Source: JAEUHZ01 sp964552795 (GTDB taxonomy: Bacteria > Planctomycetota > UBA1135 > GCA-002686595). Taken from it: a DNA stretch of 64,000 nt. The notes beneath the pieces were generated by a model. It searched no databases, was not told the origin of the DNA, and saw only the letters and a program-made list of their open reading frames with translations. Both the position numbers and the translations under genes were made by a program. The DNA is taken from the NCBI GenBank assembly GCA_964552795.1, contig CAZKIO010000010.1, forward strand, positions 1 to 64,000. The letters are read 5' to 3'. This document shows, piece after piece, positions 43,622 to 51,474 of the stretch; the first letter of the stretch is position 1; each line of letters opens with the position of its first letter.

Positions 43622-44788
43622 ATGAGCACTCCGTTCTCGCGCTCGCTGCGCTCGATCGAGGCGGACGGCGGCCGCCTCGGGCGGTGGCTGGCGCTGCCGG
43701 CGCTCGCGCTGTCGGGCCTGTGGTGCTGGTGGATGGTCGCCGCGGAGGTGCCGCTGCACGCCGCCAGCACGAGCGCGCGGCTCGTGCGCGAGCGCGCCGT
43801 CCATCCGCTGCACAGCGCGATCGAGGGTCGCGTCCTGGCGGTCCACGTGGTGCTGGAGCAGGCCCTCGAGGCCGGCGACCTCGTGCTCGAGCTGGACGCC
43901 AGCGAGCAGGAGCTGGCGTCGGCCGAGGAGCGCGCCCGCGTGGCCGCGCTGGACCGGGAGATCACCGCGCTCGAGGCCGAACTGGAGTCGCGCGCCCGAG
44001 CCCGTGACGAGGCGCGGGTGGCCGCCGCCGCGGCGCTCCGGGAGGCCGAGCTCGAGCTGTCCGCGCGCGAGATCAGCCTGCGCTACGCGCGCGAGGAGGC
44101 CGAGCGGTTCGCGCAACTGGAGTCCTCGGGCGACGTCTCCATGCTCTCCGTGCTGCGCACGCGCGCCGAAGCCGACAAGGCCGCGGTCGCGGTCGAGGCC
44201 CAGCAGGCGACGCGCGCGCGGCTGGAGCGGGACGCGCAGCGCGACGACGCCGATCGTGCGGCGACCCTGGACGGGCGCCGCAGCGAACTCGCGGCGCGGC
44301 GCGGCGAGAGGTCGGTGCGCGCGGCGGTGCTGCAGCGCCTGGAGCACGCGATCGAGCGCTGCCGCGTGCGCGCGCCGGCCGCGGGCCGCGTGGCCGAACT
44401 CGCGCGCCTCGCGCCGGGCACGTTCGTCACGGCCGGCCAGAGCCTGGGCGCGCTCGTCTCCGAGGCGCGCCTCGCCGTCGAAGCCGACTTCGAGCCGGCC
44501 GAGGCGCTGGGCAAGGTGCGCCTGGGCCAGCACGGCGAACTGGTTCTGGCGGGCTTCCCGCGCGCGCAGTTCGGCGCCGTCGGCGTGGAGGTCGCGCGCA
44601 TCGCCAGCGAGGCGCGCGACGGGCGCATCCGCGTCGAACTCGCGCTCCTCGCGCCCGACCGCGCGCGCATGCCGCTCGAGCACGGCCTGCCGGGCGAGGT
44701 GCGCATCGAGGTCGAGCGCGCGGCGCCCGCACTGCTGCTCCTGCGCGCCGTCGGCGGACCGCTGGGCAACCTGGGGCCGATCCGTTGA
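43622..44788 (+). CDS. HlyD-type periplasmic adaptor of the graspetide exporter
   Basis: The 388-residue protein has one N-terminal membrane helix (WLALPALALSGLWCWWMVAA), a split lipoyl/biotinyl-like domain (HPLHSAIEGRVLAVHVVLEQ at 60-80; CRVRAPAAGRVAELARL near 245), a long Ala/Glu/Arg-rich coiled coil (about 95-235) and a C-terminal beta part. This is the membrane-fusion architecture that links an inner-membrane ABC exporter to the outer envelope. Its TGA overlaps the TTG start of the peptidase ABC gene. It is the first gene of the cluster that ends in two ATP-grasp ligases. Confidence 0.85.
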   Translation: MSTPFSRSLRSIEADGGRLGRWLALPALALSGLWCWWMVAAEVPLHAASTSARLVRERAVHPLHSAIEGRVLAVHVVLEQALEAGDLVLELDASEQELASAEERARVAALDREITALEAELESRARARDEARVAAAAALREAELELSAREISLRYAREEAERFAQLESSGDVSMLSVLRTRAEADKAAVAVEAQQATRARLERDAQRDDADRAATLDGRRSELAARRGERSVRAAVLQRLEHAIERCRVRAPAAGRVAELARLAPGTFVTAGQSLGALVSEARLAVEADFEPAEALGKVRLGQHGELVLAGFPRAQFGAVGVEVARIASEARDGRIRVELALLAPDRARMPLEHGLPGEVRIEVERAAPALLLLRAVGGPLGNLGPIR

Positions 44789-47580
44789 GCGCGCAGGCGA
44801 CGGCCCGGCAGGCGCGGCGCCGCTGGCTGGCGCCCGAACTCGTGCAGGCCTCGCCGATGGACTGCGGTCCGGCCGCGCTCTACGCGCTCGCCGCGGGCTT
44901 CGGCCTGGGTGTCTCGTACCCGCGCCTGCGCGAAGCCTGCCAGACCGACGTCGACGGCACCTCGATCAACGCGCTCGAACGCGTCGCGCGCGACCTGGGC
45001 CTGGACGCCGTGCAGATGCTCGCGCCGGCCGATCACGTCGGCCACGCGCGCGCGGCCACGCTGCCGGCGATCGCCGTGACGCGCCTGCCGGGCGGTTCGG
45101 TGCACTTCGTGCTCGTGTGGCGCCGCGTCGGCCGCTGGCTGCAGGTCATGGACCCCGCGAGCGGACGGCGCTGGATCGAGGTCGAGGAGTTCCGCCGCAG
45201 CCTGTACATCCACGGCGTCGATCTGCCCGCCGACGTGTGGCGCCGCTTCGCCGGCTCCGACAGCGCCGTGGGCGTGCTCACCGAGAGCCTGAAGAGCCTC
45301 GGCCACCGGCGCGCGCGCGAGCGCGTGCAAGGCGCGCTGCAGGATCCGGGCTGGCGCTCCATCGCCGCCCTCGAGGCGGCCGCGCGCCTGGCGCGCACGT
45401 TCGTCGAAGCGGGCGCGCTGGAACGCGGCGCGGCGGCCGAGCGCCTCGTCGACGCGTTGCACGAGCGCGCGTCGACGGAGGATCCCGCCCGGCACGCCGC
45501 GATCCCGGCCGTGTGCTGGAGCGTGCGGCCGCACCCGCGCGCGGCAGACGGCGCGCAAGTGCTGCACGTGCGCGGCGCGCTGCTCGTGCGCGCGCGCGGC
45601 CTCGTCGCGGACGACGCGCCGCGCGGAACGCAAGCGCCGGCGCCGCGGACCGCGCGCAAGGCGCTGTTCGAGCCGCCGTTGCGCGTCGGCCGCGAGCTCC
45701 TGCGCGAGCTCGGCGGGCGCGAGCGCGGCGCGGCCGTGCGCCTGGGCCTCTTGGCGTGCGCTGCGTCGGGCCTGGTCCTGCTGCAAGCCCTCGTGTTCCG
45801 CGCGTCGCTGGAGATCGCCGGCAGCCTGCGGCTCGAGCACGAGCGCCTCGCCGCCGCCGTGCTCCTGCTGGGCTTCGTGGCCGCGCTGGCCACGATCGAG
45901 CTGCCGCTCACCTCCGGGTTCCTGCGCCTGGGCCGCCAGCTCGAAGCGCGCCTGCGCATCGCGTTCCAGCACCGGCTGCCGCGCCTGCCGGGGCGCTGGT
46001 TCGGCAGCCGCCCGAGCTCCGACATGGCCGAGCGCGCGCACGGCCTGTTCGTGCTGCGCCAGTTGCCGGCGCTGGGCGGACGGCTCGTGCGCACGCTGTG
46101 CACGCTGCTCGCCACGGCAGCCGGCCTGGTCTGGCTCGATCCGGGGAGCGCGCCGCTCGTCGGTTCGGCGGCGATCCTCGTGCTGCTCCTGCCGCTCCTG
46201 TTCCAGCGCGCGCTCGCCGAACGCGAACTGCTCGTCCGCAGCCACCACGGCGCGCTGTCGCGCTTCTACCTGGAGGCGCTGCTGGGTCTCGTGGCCGTGC
46301 GCGTGCACGGCGCCGCACGAGCGCTGCGCGGAGAGCACGAGGCGCTGCTCGTCGAATGGGCGCGCGCCGGCCTGAAGCTGGCGCGCGGCGCCCTGGCCTT
46401 GCGCGCGCTGACGTCCCTGTGCGGTGCCGCGATCGCGATCGCGCTGCTCGGCGAGCACCTCGCCCGCAACGGGACGCGGCCGGAGGCGCTGCTGTTCGGC
46501 TACTGGGCCCTGGCGCTCCCGCTCCTGGGCGAGCAACTCGCGCAGGTCGTGTTGCAGGCGCCGGCCATGCGCAACGCGGCGCGCCGCGCGCTCGAGCCGC
46601 TCGCGGCCGCTCCCGACGAGACTCCGCGAGCGCGCGCGGCGGCGGCAGCCGAAGCCGCGGCGGAACCGCTCGCCGTGCCCGGGCTGGTCCTGTCCGCCGC
46701 GGGCGCGGCGGGCACGCTCCCCGCGCAGGCTCCCGCGCCCGCGGACGCGACGCCGGCGCCGCGGGGCGTCGCGCTGGCGTTCCAGTCGGTGGACCTGACG
46801 CTGGGTGGACATCCCGTGCTGCGCGGGATCGACTTCGACGTCGCGCCGGGCGAGCACGTCGCGCTCGTCGGACGCTCGGGCGCCGGCAAGTCGAGCCTGA
46901 TCTCGCTGTGCCTGGGCCTCGCGCGTCCCAGCGCGGGCGCGCTGCGCGCCGACGGCCGGACCCTGACCCCCGAGGCCTGGTCCGATCTGCGCCGCGCGAC
47001 CGCGTGGGTCGATCCGGCGGTGCAAATCTGGAACCAGAGCGCGTTCGAGAACCTGAACTACGGCCTGGAAGCGACCGACGAGGCGAGCCTCGCGCGCGTG
47101 CTGGAGGAAGCGCACCTGGCCGGACTCGCCGGCACGCTCCCGGGCGGTCTGGCCGCGCGCCTGGGCGAGGGCGGAGGTTTCCTATCGGGCGGCGAGGGAC
47201 AGCGCGTGCGGCTCGCGCGCGCACTGCTGCGGCCGGGCGTGCGCCTCGCGCTCCTCGACGAACCGTTCCGCGGCCTCGACCGCACGCTGCGCGCCGAGCT
47301 CCTCGCGCGCGTGCGCGTGCGCTGGCGCGGCGCGACGCTGATCGCCGCGACGCACGATCTTGCGGACACGCGCGACTTCGACCGCGTGATCGTGCTCGAC
47401 GGCGGCCGCGTCGTGGAGGACGGCGTGCCCGCGGAGCTCGCGGCGCGCGCGGACTCGCGCTACGCGCGGCTGCTCGCGGCGGAGCGCGATCTGGCTCGGA
47501 CCGGCTGGCAGGCACGCGACTGGAAGCGCTGGCGCGTGGCCGACGGGCGCCTGACCGAGTCGCCGGGAGGGCCGGCGTGA
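44785..47580 (+). CDS. C39-peptidase-containing ABC exporter (PCAT) of the graspetide cluster
   Basis: The 931-residue protein (TTG start at 44785) opens with a C39 bacteriocin peptidase: Q21 and C27 in QASPMDCGPAALYALAA, H107 in GGSVHFVLVW and D123 in VMDPASG, so the triad is intact. Membrane segments lie around 310-590, and the ATPase at the end has Walker A GRSGAGKSS (about 696), signature LSGGEGQRV, Walker B LALLDEP and ATHD. PCATs cut leader peptides at a double-Gly type site while exporting the product. It probably processes the two precursors encoded 2.3 kb downstream. Confidence 0.9.
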   Translation: MSAQATARQARRRWLAPELVQASPMDCGPAALYALAAGFGLGVSYPRLREACQTDVDGTSINALERVARDLGLDAVQMLAPADHVGHARAATLPAIAVTRLPGGSVHFVLVWRRVGRWLQVMDPASGRRWIEVEEFRRSLYIHGVDLPADVWRRFAGSDSAVGVLTESLKSLGHRRARERVQGALQDPGWRSIAALEAAARLARTFVEAGALERGAAAERLVDALHERASTEDPARHAAIPAVCWSVRPHPRAADGAQVLHVRGALLVRARGLVADDAPRGTQAPAPRTARKALFEPPLRVGRELLRELGGRERGAAVRLGLLACAASGLVLLQALVFRASLEIAGSLRLEHERLAAAVLLLGFVAALATIELPLTSGFLRLGRQLEARLRIAFQHRLPRLPGRWFGSRPSSDMAERAHGLFVLRQLPALGGRLVRTLCTLLATAAGLVWLDPGSAPLVGSAAILVLLLPLLFQRALAERELLVRSHHGALSRFYLEALLGLVAVRVHGAARALRGEHEALLVEWARAGLKLARGALALRALTSLCGAAIAIALLGEHLARNGTRPEALLFGYWALALPLLGEQLAQVVLQAPAMRNAARRALEPLAAAPDETPRARAAAAAEAAAEPLAVPGLVLSAAGAAGTLPAQAPAPADATPAPRGVALAFQSVDLTLGGHPVLRGIDFDVAPGEHVALVGRSGAGKSSLISLCLGLARPSAGALRADGRTLTPEAWSDLRRATAWVDPAVQIWNQSAFENLNYGLEATDEASLARVLEEAHLAGLAGTLPGGLAARLGEGGGFLSGGEGQRVRLARALLRPGVRLALLDEPFRGLDRTLRAELLARVRVRWRGATLIAATHDLADTRDFDRVIVLDGGRVVEDGVPAELAARADSRYARLLAAERDLARTGWQARDWKRWRVADGRLTESPGGPA

Positions 47581-49745
47581 GCGCGCCCGCGGCCGCGAAC
47601 CTGGGCGATCTGGCCTGGCCGCAGGCGCGGGCGGCCGAGGCGTTGCTCGCGCTGGCGCGCGCCGCGCGCCTCGCTCCGCGCGCGCAGGCGCTGCACGAGG
47701 TGCCGAGCGCGGAGGGCGCCGCCAGCCTCGGGGAGCGGATCGCGGCCACGGCCGAGGAGTGCGGGCTGGAAGTCGAGTTGCTCGAGACGCCGTACGCCGA
47801 CGCGGACGCGCTCCTGGAGCGCGCGGCGCCGGCGCTGATCGGCATCGAGAGCGCTTCCGGCGAAGTGCGTCTCGTCGCGCTGTTGCGCGGCGGCCGCCGC
47901 CCGCGCGTGCTGACGCCCGACGGGAGCACGCAGCGCGCCGACCTGCGGCAGTTGCGCGAGCTGTGGTGCGAACCGCACGAGCGCACGCTCGACCCGATCG
48001 TGGCCCCGGTGCTGGACGCCGCGGACCTGCAGGGGCGCGCGCGCGAGCGCGCACGCCGCGCGCTGGTCGCGGCGCACCTGGGCGCCGTGCCGGTCAGCGC
48101 CGCGTGGATGCTGCGCGCCCCTCCGGGACGGCCGTTCGCGGACGCCGCGCGTCGCGCCGGTCTGCTCCGCCTGGCGCTGTTCGTCGCGATCACCGGCTTC
48201 GCGGCCAGCTTCCTCGGCCTCGTGTCGTGGATCCCGTTCGGCCGCGGCATCCTGTCGGGCAGCTTCGAGCCGGCCTGGTTCCTGGCCTGGGCGCTGCTGG
48301 TCCTGCTCGTCCTGCCGCTGCGCTGGTTCGAGGGCTGGCTGCAATCGGTCTTCGGCGTGCGCTTCGGGGTGCTGCTGCGGCGCCGCCTGATGGCCGGAGC
48401 GACGCGCCTGGACCCGGCGGCCGTGCGTGGCGAGGGTGCCGGCGCGCTGCTGGGGCGCGTGCTCGACTCCGAGGCGCTGGAAGGTCTGCTGCTGGGCGGC
48501 GGTTTCGTGCTCGTGGGCGCGGTGATCGACGTCAGCCTCGCGCTGTGGGTGCTGTCCCACAGCCCGGCATCCACGCTCTCCCTGGTGCTGTTCGTGCTGT
48601 GGATCGGAACTGCGCTCGGGCTGGGCGTGTTCCACCTGCGCCGTTCGCGCGACCAGGCCGACGCGCGTCTCGCGCTGACGCACGACCTCGTCGAGCGCAT
48701 GCAGGGCCAGCGCACGCGCGTGGTCCAGGAGCCGGAGGAGCGCTGGCACCTGCGCGAGGACGCGCTGCTCGACGGCTACCTCGCGCGCTCCCGCGCCCTG
48801 GACCGCACGACGCTGGTGGTGCTCTGTCTCGTGAGCGGCGGGTGGGTCGTCGCCGGCCTCGCCGCGCTCGTGCCGGCGTTCACCGCCGGTTCGGCGGGCG
48901 CGCTCACGCTCGCGCTGGGCATCGGCGCCTTGCTGCTGGGCCAGCAGGCGCTGGCACGATTGTGCGGCGGGATCGTGCAGCTCTCGGCGTGCGCCGTCGC
49001 CTGGCGGCAGGTGCGTCCCGTGTACCGCGCGGCGGCGCAAGCCGAGAGCGCGGGCCTGCCGCGCAGCGCGCTGCGTCCGGCGGCGGACGGGCCCGCGCGC
49101 GAGAGCGCGCCGCTCGTCGTCGCGCGCGATCTCTGGTTCCGGCACGCCGGCCGCGAGCAGACCGCGCTGGAGGCCGTCGATGCCGTCATCTCCCGAACGG
49201 ACCGCGTGCTGCTCGAGGGCCCGTCGGGCGGGGGCAAGTCGACGCTCGTCTCGCTGCTCTCCGGCTGGCGCGAACCGAGCACGGGATCGCTGCTGCTGAA
49301 CGGTCTCGACCGCGCTAGCCAGGGCGCCGTGCGCTGGCGACGGCACGTCGCGGCCGCGCCGCAGTTCCACGAGAACCATGTGTTCACCGGCACGCTGGGC
49401 TTCAACCTGCTGCTCGCCGCGCCGCCGCAGGCCGCGAGTCCGGTGGGGGGCGTGCCGGCCGGCGTGCGCGCCGAGCAGCGCGCGCTCGAGGTCTGCCGCG
49501 AACTCGGCCTCGGTCCCTTGATCGAGCGCATGCCTTCGGGCCTGCGCCAGATGGTGGGGGAGACCGGCTGGCAGCTCTCCCACGGCGAGAAGAGCCGGTT
49601 GTTCATCGCGCGCGCCCTCCTCGCCGATGCGAGCCTCGTGATCCTGGACGAGAGCCTGGCGGCGCTGGACCCCGAGACCGCGGCGGACGTGCTGGAGTGC
49701 GTACGCCGGCGCGCTCCGGCGCTGCTCGTCGTCGCCCACCCGTGA
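47577..49745 (+). CDS. Second ABC exporter with degenerate peptidase-like N-terminal domain
   Basis: The 722-residue protein starts at GTG 47577, overlapping the previous stop by four bases. Residues about 1-140 (LIGIESASGEVRLVALLRGG, RVLTPDGS) look like a C39 fold without the catalytic Cys, perhaps a leader-binding module. A membrane domain follows, then an ATPase with Walker A GPSGGGKST (about 547), signature LSHGEKSRL, Walker B LVILDES and a final VVAHP. The pair with the upstream PCAT resembles two-subunit exporters of NHLM type; a heterodimer is inferred. Confidence 0.85.
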   Translation: MSAPAAANLGDLAWPQARAAEALLALARAARLAPRAQALHEVPSAEGAASLGERIAATAEECGLEVELLETPYADADALLERAAPALIGIESASGEVRLVALLRGGRRPRVLTPDGSTQRADLRQLRELWCEPHERTLDPIVAPVLDAADLQGRARERARRALVAAHLGAVPVSAAWMLRAPPGRPFADAARRAGLLRLALFVAITGFAASFLGLVSWIPFGRGILSGSFEPAWFLAWALLVLLVLPLRWFEGWLQSVFGVRFGVLLRRRLMAGATRLDPAAVRGEGAGALLGRVLDSEALEGLLLGGGFVLVGAVIDVSLALWVLSHSPASTLSLVLFVLWIGTALGLGVFHLRRSRDQADARLALTHDLVERMQGQRTRVVQEPEERWHLREDALLDGYLARSRALDRTTLVVLCLVSGGWVVAGLAALVPAFTAGSAGALTLALGIGALLLGQQALARLCGGIVQLSACAVAWRQVRPVYRAAAQAESAGLPRSALRPAADGPARESAPLVVARDLWFRHAGREQTALEAVDAVISRTDRVLLEGPSGGGKSTLVSLLSGWREPSTGSLLLNGLDRASQGAVRWRRHVAAAPQFHENHVFTGTLGFNLLLAAPPQAASPVGGVPAGVRAEQRALEVCRELGLGPLIERMPSGLRQMVGETGWQLSHGEKSRLFIARALLADASLVILDESLAALDPETAADVLECVRRRAPALLVVAHP

Positions 49746-49873
49746 GCGGCGCCGGGGCTGCGCGGGTCCCCTTACGCACCGGTGCCCCAGCGATTAGACT
49801 CGGGCCCGCACCCGTCGGCGAGCCGGATGGTGGATCCGGCGTCGGCGGGCCAGTCTCGAACCGAGGATCTTCC

Positions 49874-50083
49874 ATGCAGAAGCCCGCAGTTCCCTTCTTC
49901 ACGCGTTTCCTGGAGACCCAGGAAGTCCTGCACGTGCAAACCGACGTCAAGGCCGGCCCGGGTGGCGGCCCCGGCGGCGGTGGTGGCGGTGGCGGTGGCG
50001 GTGGCGGCGGCGGCGGCGGCGGCCCCCCGATCGTGACGATGAAGTACCCCTCCGATGACGACGAAGGCGGCGTGACCATCTAG
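49874..50083 (+). CDS. Graspetide (microviridin-type) precursor peptide 1 with poly-Gly linker
   Basis: This 69-residue peptide starts at ATG 49874 behind GAGGA. The leader has PFFTRFLETQE, the helix bound by microviridin ATP-grasp ligases. Then comes TDVKAG, a spacer PGGGP plus 17 consecutive Gly (residues 34-50), and the core PPIVTMKYPSDDDEGGVTI. The core matches the microviridin pattern TxKYPSDxxE: Thr55, Lys57, Ser60, Asp61, Asp63 and Glu64 can form the Thr-Asp ester, Ser-Asp ester and Lys-Glu lactam. A five-residue follower GGVTI ends the peptide. The poly-Gly stretch also offers many double-Gly sites for the C39 peptidase. Confidence 0.95.
   Translation: MQKPAVPFFTRFLETQEVLHVQTDVKAGPGGGPGGGGGGGGGGGGGGGGGPPIVTMKYPSDDDEGGVTI
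49973..50023 (+). repeat. GGN-codon microsatellite encoding 17 glycines
   Basis: Fifty-one bases of GGC/GGT codons encode Gly34-Gly50 of precursor 1, between leader and core. A mostly GGC/GGT trinucleotide run is prone to slippage, so linker length may differ between strains. The mixed GGC/GGT codon use argues against a simple sequencing artefact. Confidence 0.9.
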
Positions 50084-50103
50084 GTCCGCGCCGATCGGCC
50101 GCA

Positions 50104-50138
50104 CGAGCCGCGCCCTCCGCGAGGAACGGCGCGGCTCG
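50104..50138 (+). terminator. Hairpin between precursor genes
   Basis: An 11-bp perfect stem (50104-50114 with 50128-50138, loop 13 bases) follows the stop of precursor 1 by 20 bases and precedes precursor 2. It may terminate or attenuate transcription or stabilise the short precursor mRNA. There is no T-tract. Confidence 0.45.
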
Positions 50139-50245
50139 CTCGTTCCCGGGTCCGGTTGCGCGGATCCGCGCTGCGTGCTCCAGTGTCGGCGGCGTGGGCG
50201 CGTGGCCCGCGCGTTCCGACACGAACACCACAGTCGAGAATCCAG

Positions 50246-50392
50246 ATGAAAGAGCAAGTCGATGTGAAGGTGGCGACGCCCTTCTTCGTGCGCTTCCTCG
50301 AGCAGCAGGAAGTCCTGGCGGTCAACACGGACGTCAAGGCCGGCAAGCCGGCGCAGACGATGAAGTACCCGTCGGACGGCGACGAGATCTGA
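50246..50392 (+). CDS. Graspetide (microviridin-type) precursor peptide 2
   Basis: This 48-residue peptide starts at ATG 50246. It has leader helix PFFVRFLEQQE and VNTDVKAG, then a short core region KPAQTMKYPSDGDEI. Thr38, Lys40, Ser43, Asp44, Asp46 and Glu47 fit the spacing of microviridin ring-forming residues (T+6, S+3, K+7). The poly-Gly spacer of precursor 1 is absent. Both peptides share TDVKAG just before they diverge, so the leader probably ends there. The frame is open further upstream, but homology to precursor 1 begins in this segment. Confidence 0.95.
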   Translation: MKEQVDVKVATPFFVRFLEQQEVLAVNTDVKAGKPAQTMKYPSDGDEI

Positions 50393-50403
50393 GTCGCTCG
50401 GCG

Positions 50404-50470
50404 CGAGGCGGGATCGCCCGCCTCGGTTCGTGACGGGCCGCCGACGTCCAGCGCGGGCGGGCGGCCCGTC
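50404..50470 (+). terminator. Two tandem hairpins after precursor 2
   Basis: Hairpin 1 is a 9-bp stem with a 4-base loop (50404-50412 with 50417-50425). Hairpin 2 is an 11-bp stem (50432-50442 with 50460-50470). They fill the 104-base gap between precursor 2 and the first ligase gene. Partial termination here would yield more precursor than enzyme, as is common in RiPP operons (inference). Confidence 0.5.
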
Positions 50471-50496
50471 CATTTGGCACTCTGTCGCTCGAGCGC

Positions 50497-51474
50497 ATGC
50501 CCCCGGCCGCCGACACCGTCCTCGTCCTGACGCACAGCGCGGATCACTACGTGATCGAGCGCGTGACCGAGGCCCTGGCGCGGAAGGGTGCGCGCAGCGT
50601 GCGCTTCGACACGGACCTCTTCCCCACGGAGGCACGTCTGGCGGCGCGCGTCGGGCACGGCGCGGACGCGCACGTCCTGCGTTCGGACGCGGCCGAGATC
50701 GACCTGACGCGCGTCCGCGCGGTCTGGGCGCGCAAGCTGTGGACGCCGCGCCTTCCGGAGGGGATGGAGCCCGATCTGCGCGAGGGTTGCGCGCGCGAGA
50801 GCCGCGCGGCACTGCTCGGCTGGCTGGCGCGCCTCGACGGCGTGCGCTGGGTCAACCCGCTGGACGCGGCGACCCGCGCGGAAAACAAGCTGCGGCAGAT
50901 GACGCTGGCCAGGGCCGCGGGTTTGACCGTGCCGCGGACGGTGATCACGAACGATCCGGCCGAGGTGCGCGCGTTCCACGCCGAGGTCGGGACGGTCGTC
51001 GCCAAGATGCTGACGCCGCTCTCGGTCTCCATGGGGCGCGCGGAGCGGTTCGTGCACACGACCGTGCTGGGCGCCGATGACCTCGAAGCGCTGGACGGCC
51101 TGCGCTACGCGCCGATGGTGTTCCAGGAACTGGTGCCCAAGGCCTGCGAGCTGCGCGTCGCGTGCGTCGGCGAACGCTGCTTCGCGGGCGCGATCGACGC
51201 GTCGGCCTCGGAGGGCGGTCGCGTGGATTGGCGGCTGGCGCGGCCCGACGAGGTGCGCTGGCAGGCGCACGATCTCGACCGCGGCGTGGCGGATGCTCTG
51301 CGCAGGCTGCGCGCCGCGCTGGGCCTCGTGTACGGCGCGGCGGACGTGATCCGGACACCGGAGGGCGGGCACGTCTTCCTGGAGATGAACCCCGGCGGCG
51401 AGTGGGGCATGCTCGAGCGCGACCTCGGCCTGCCCATCGGCGCCGCCCTGGCCGAGGAGCTGTTGCGCGCATGA
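50497..51474 (+). CDS. mvdC: MvdC/MdnB-like ATP-grasp ligase (predicted lactam-forming)
   Basis: The 325-residue enzyme has the microviridin-ligase N-terminus (VLVLTHSADHYVIERVTEAL, RFDTDLFPTEARLA) and an ATP-grasp core (PRTVITNDPAEVRAF, VVAKMLTPLSVSM, MVFQELVPKACELRV, HVFLEMNPGGEWGMLERDLG with the metal-binding Glu/Asn). By recalled likeness the GEWGMLERDLGLPI ending marks the MvdC/MdnB branch, which joins the core Lys to a Glu by an amide bond. The family name is firm; the branch is somewhat less so. Its stop overlaps the next ligase start (ATGA). Confidence 0.88.
   Translation: MPPAADTVLVLTHSADHYVIERVTEALARKGARSVRFDTDLFPTEARLAARVGHGADAHVLRSDAAEIDLTRVRAVWARKLWTPRLPEGMEPDLREGCARESRAALLGWLARLDGVRWVNPLDAATRAENKLRQMTLARAAGLTVPRTVITNDPAEVRAFHAEVGTVVAKMLTPLSVSMGRAERFVHTTVLGADDLEALDGLRYAPMVFQELVPKACELRVACVGERCFAGAIDASASEGGRVDWRLARPDEVRWQAHDLDRGVADALRRLRAALGLVYGAADVIRTPEGGHVFLEMNPGGEWGMLERDLGLPIGAALAEELLRA

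Noticed and set aside
44083..47115. 1010-codon minus-strand frame opposite the exporter genes
   Set aside because: Arg/Ala/Gln-rich with no motifs, while the + strand carries clear HlyD and ABC domains. High-GC shadow.
49973..50023. Glycine tract as a sequencing artefact
   Set aside because: Codons are mixed GGC/GGT, the frame is kept, and a perfect microviridin core follows in phase.
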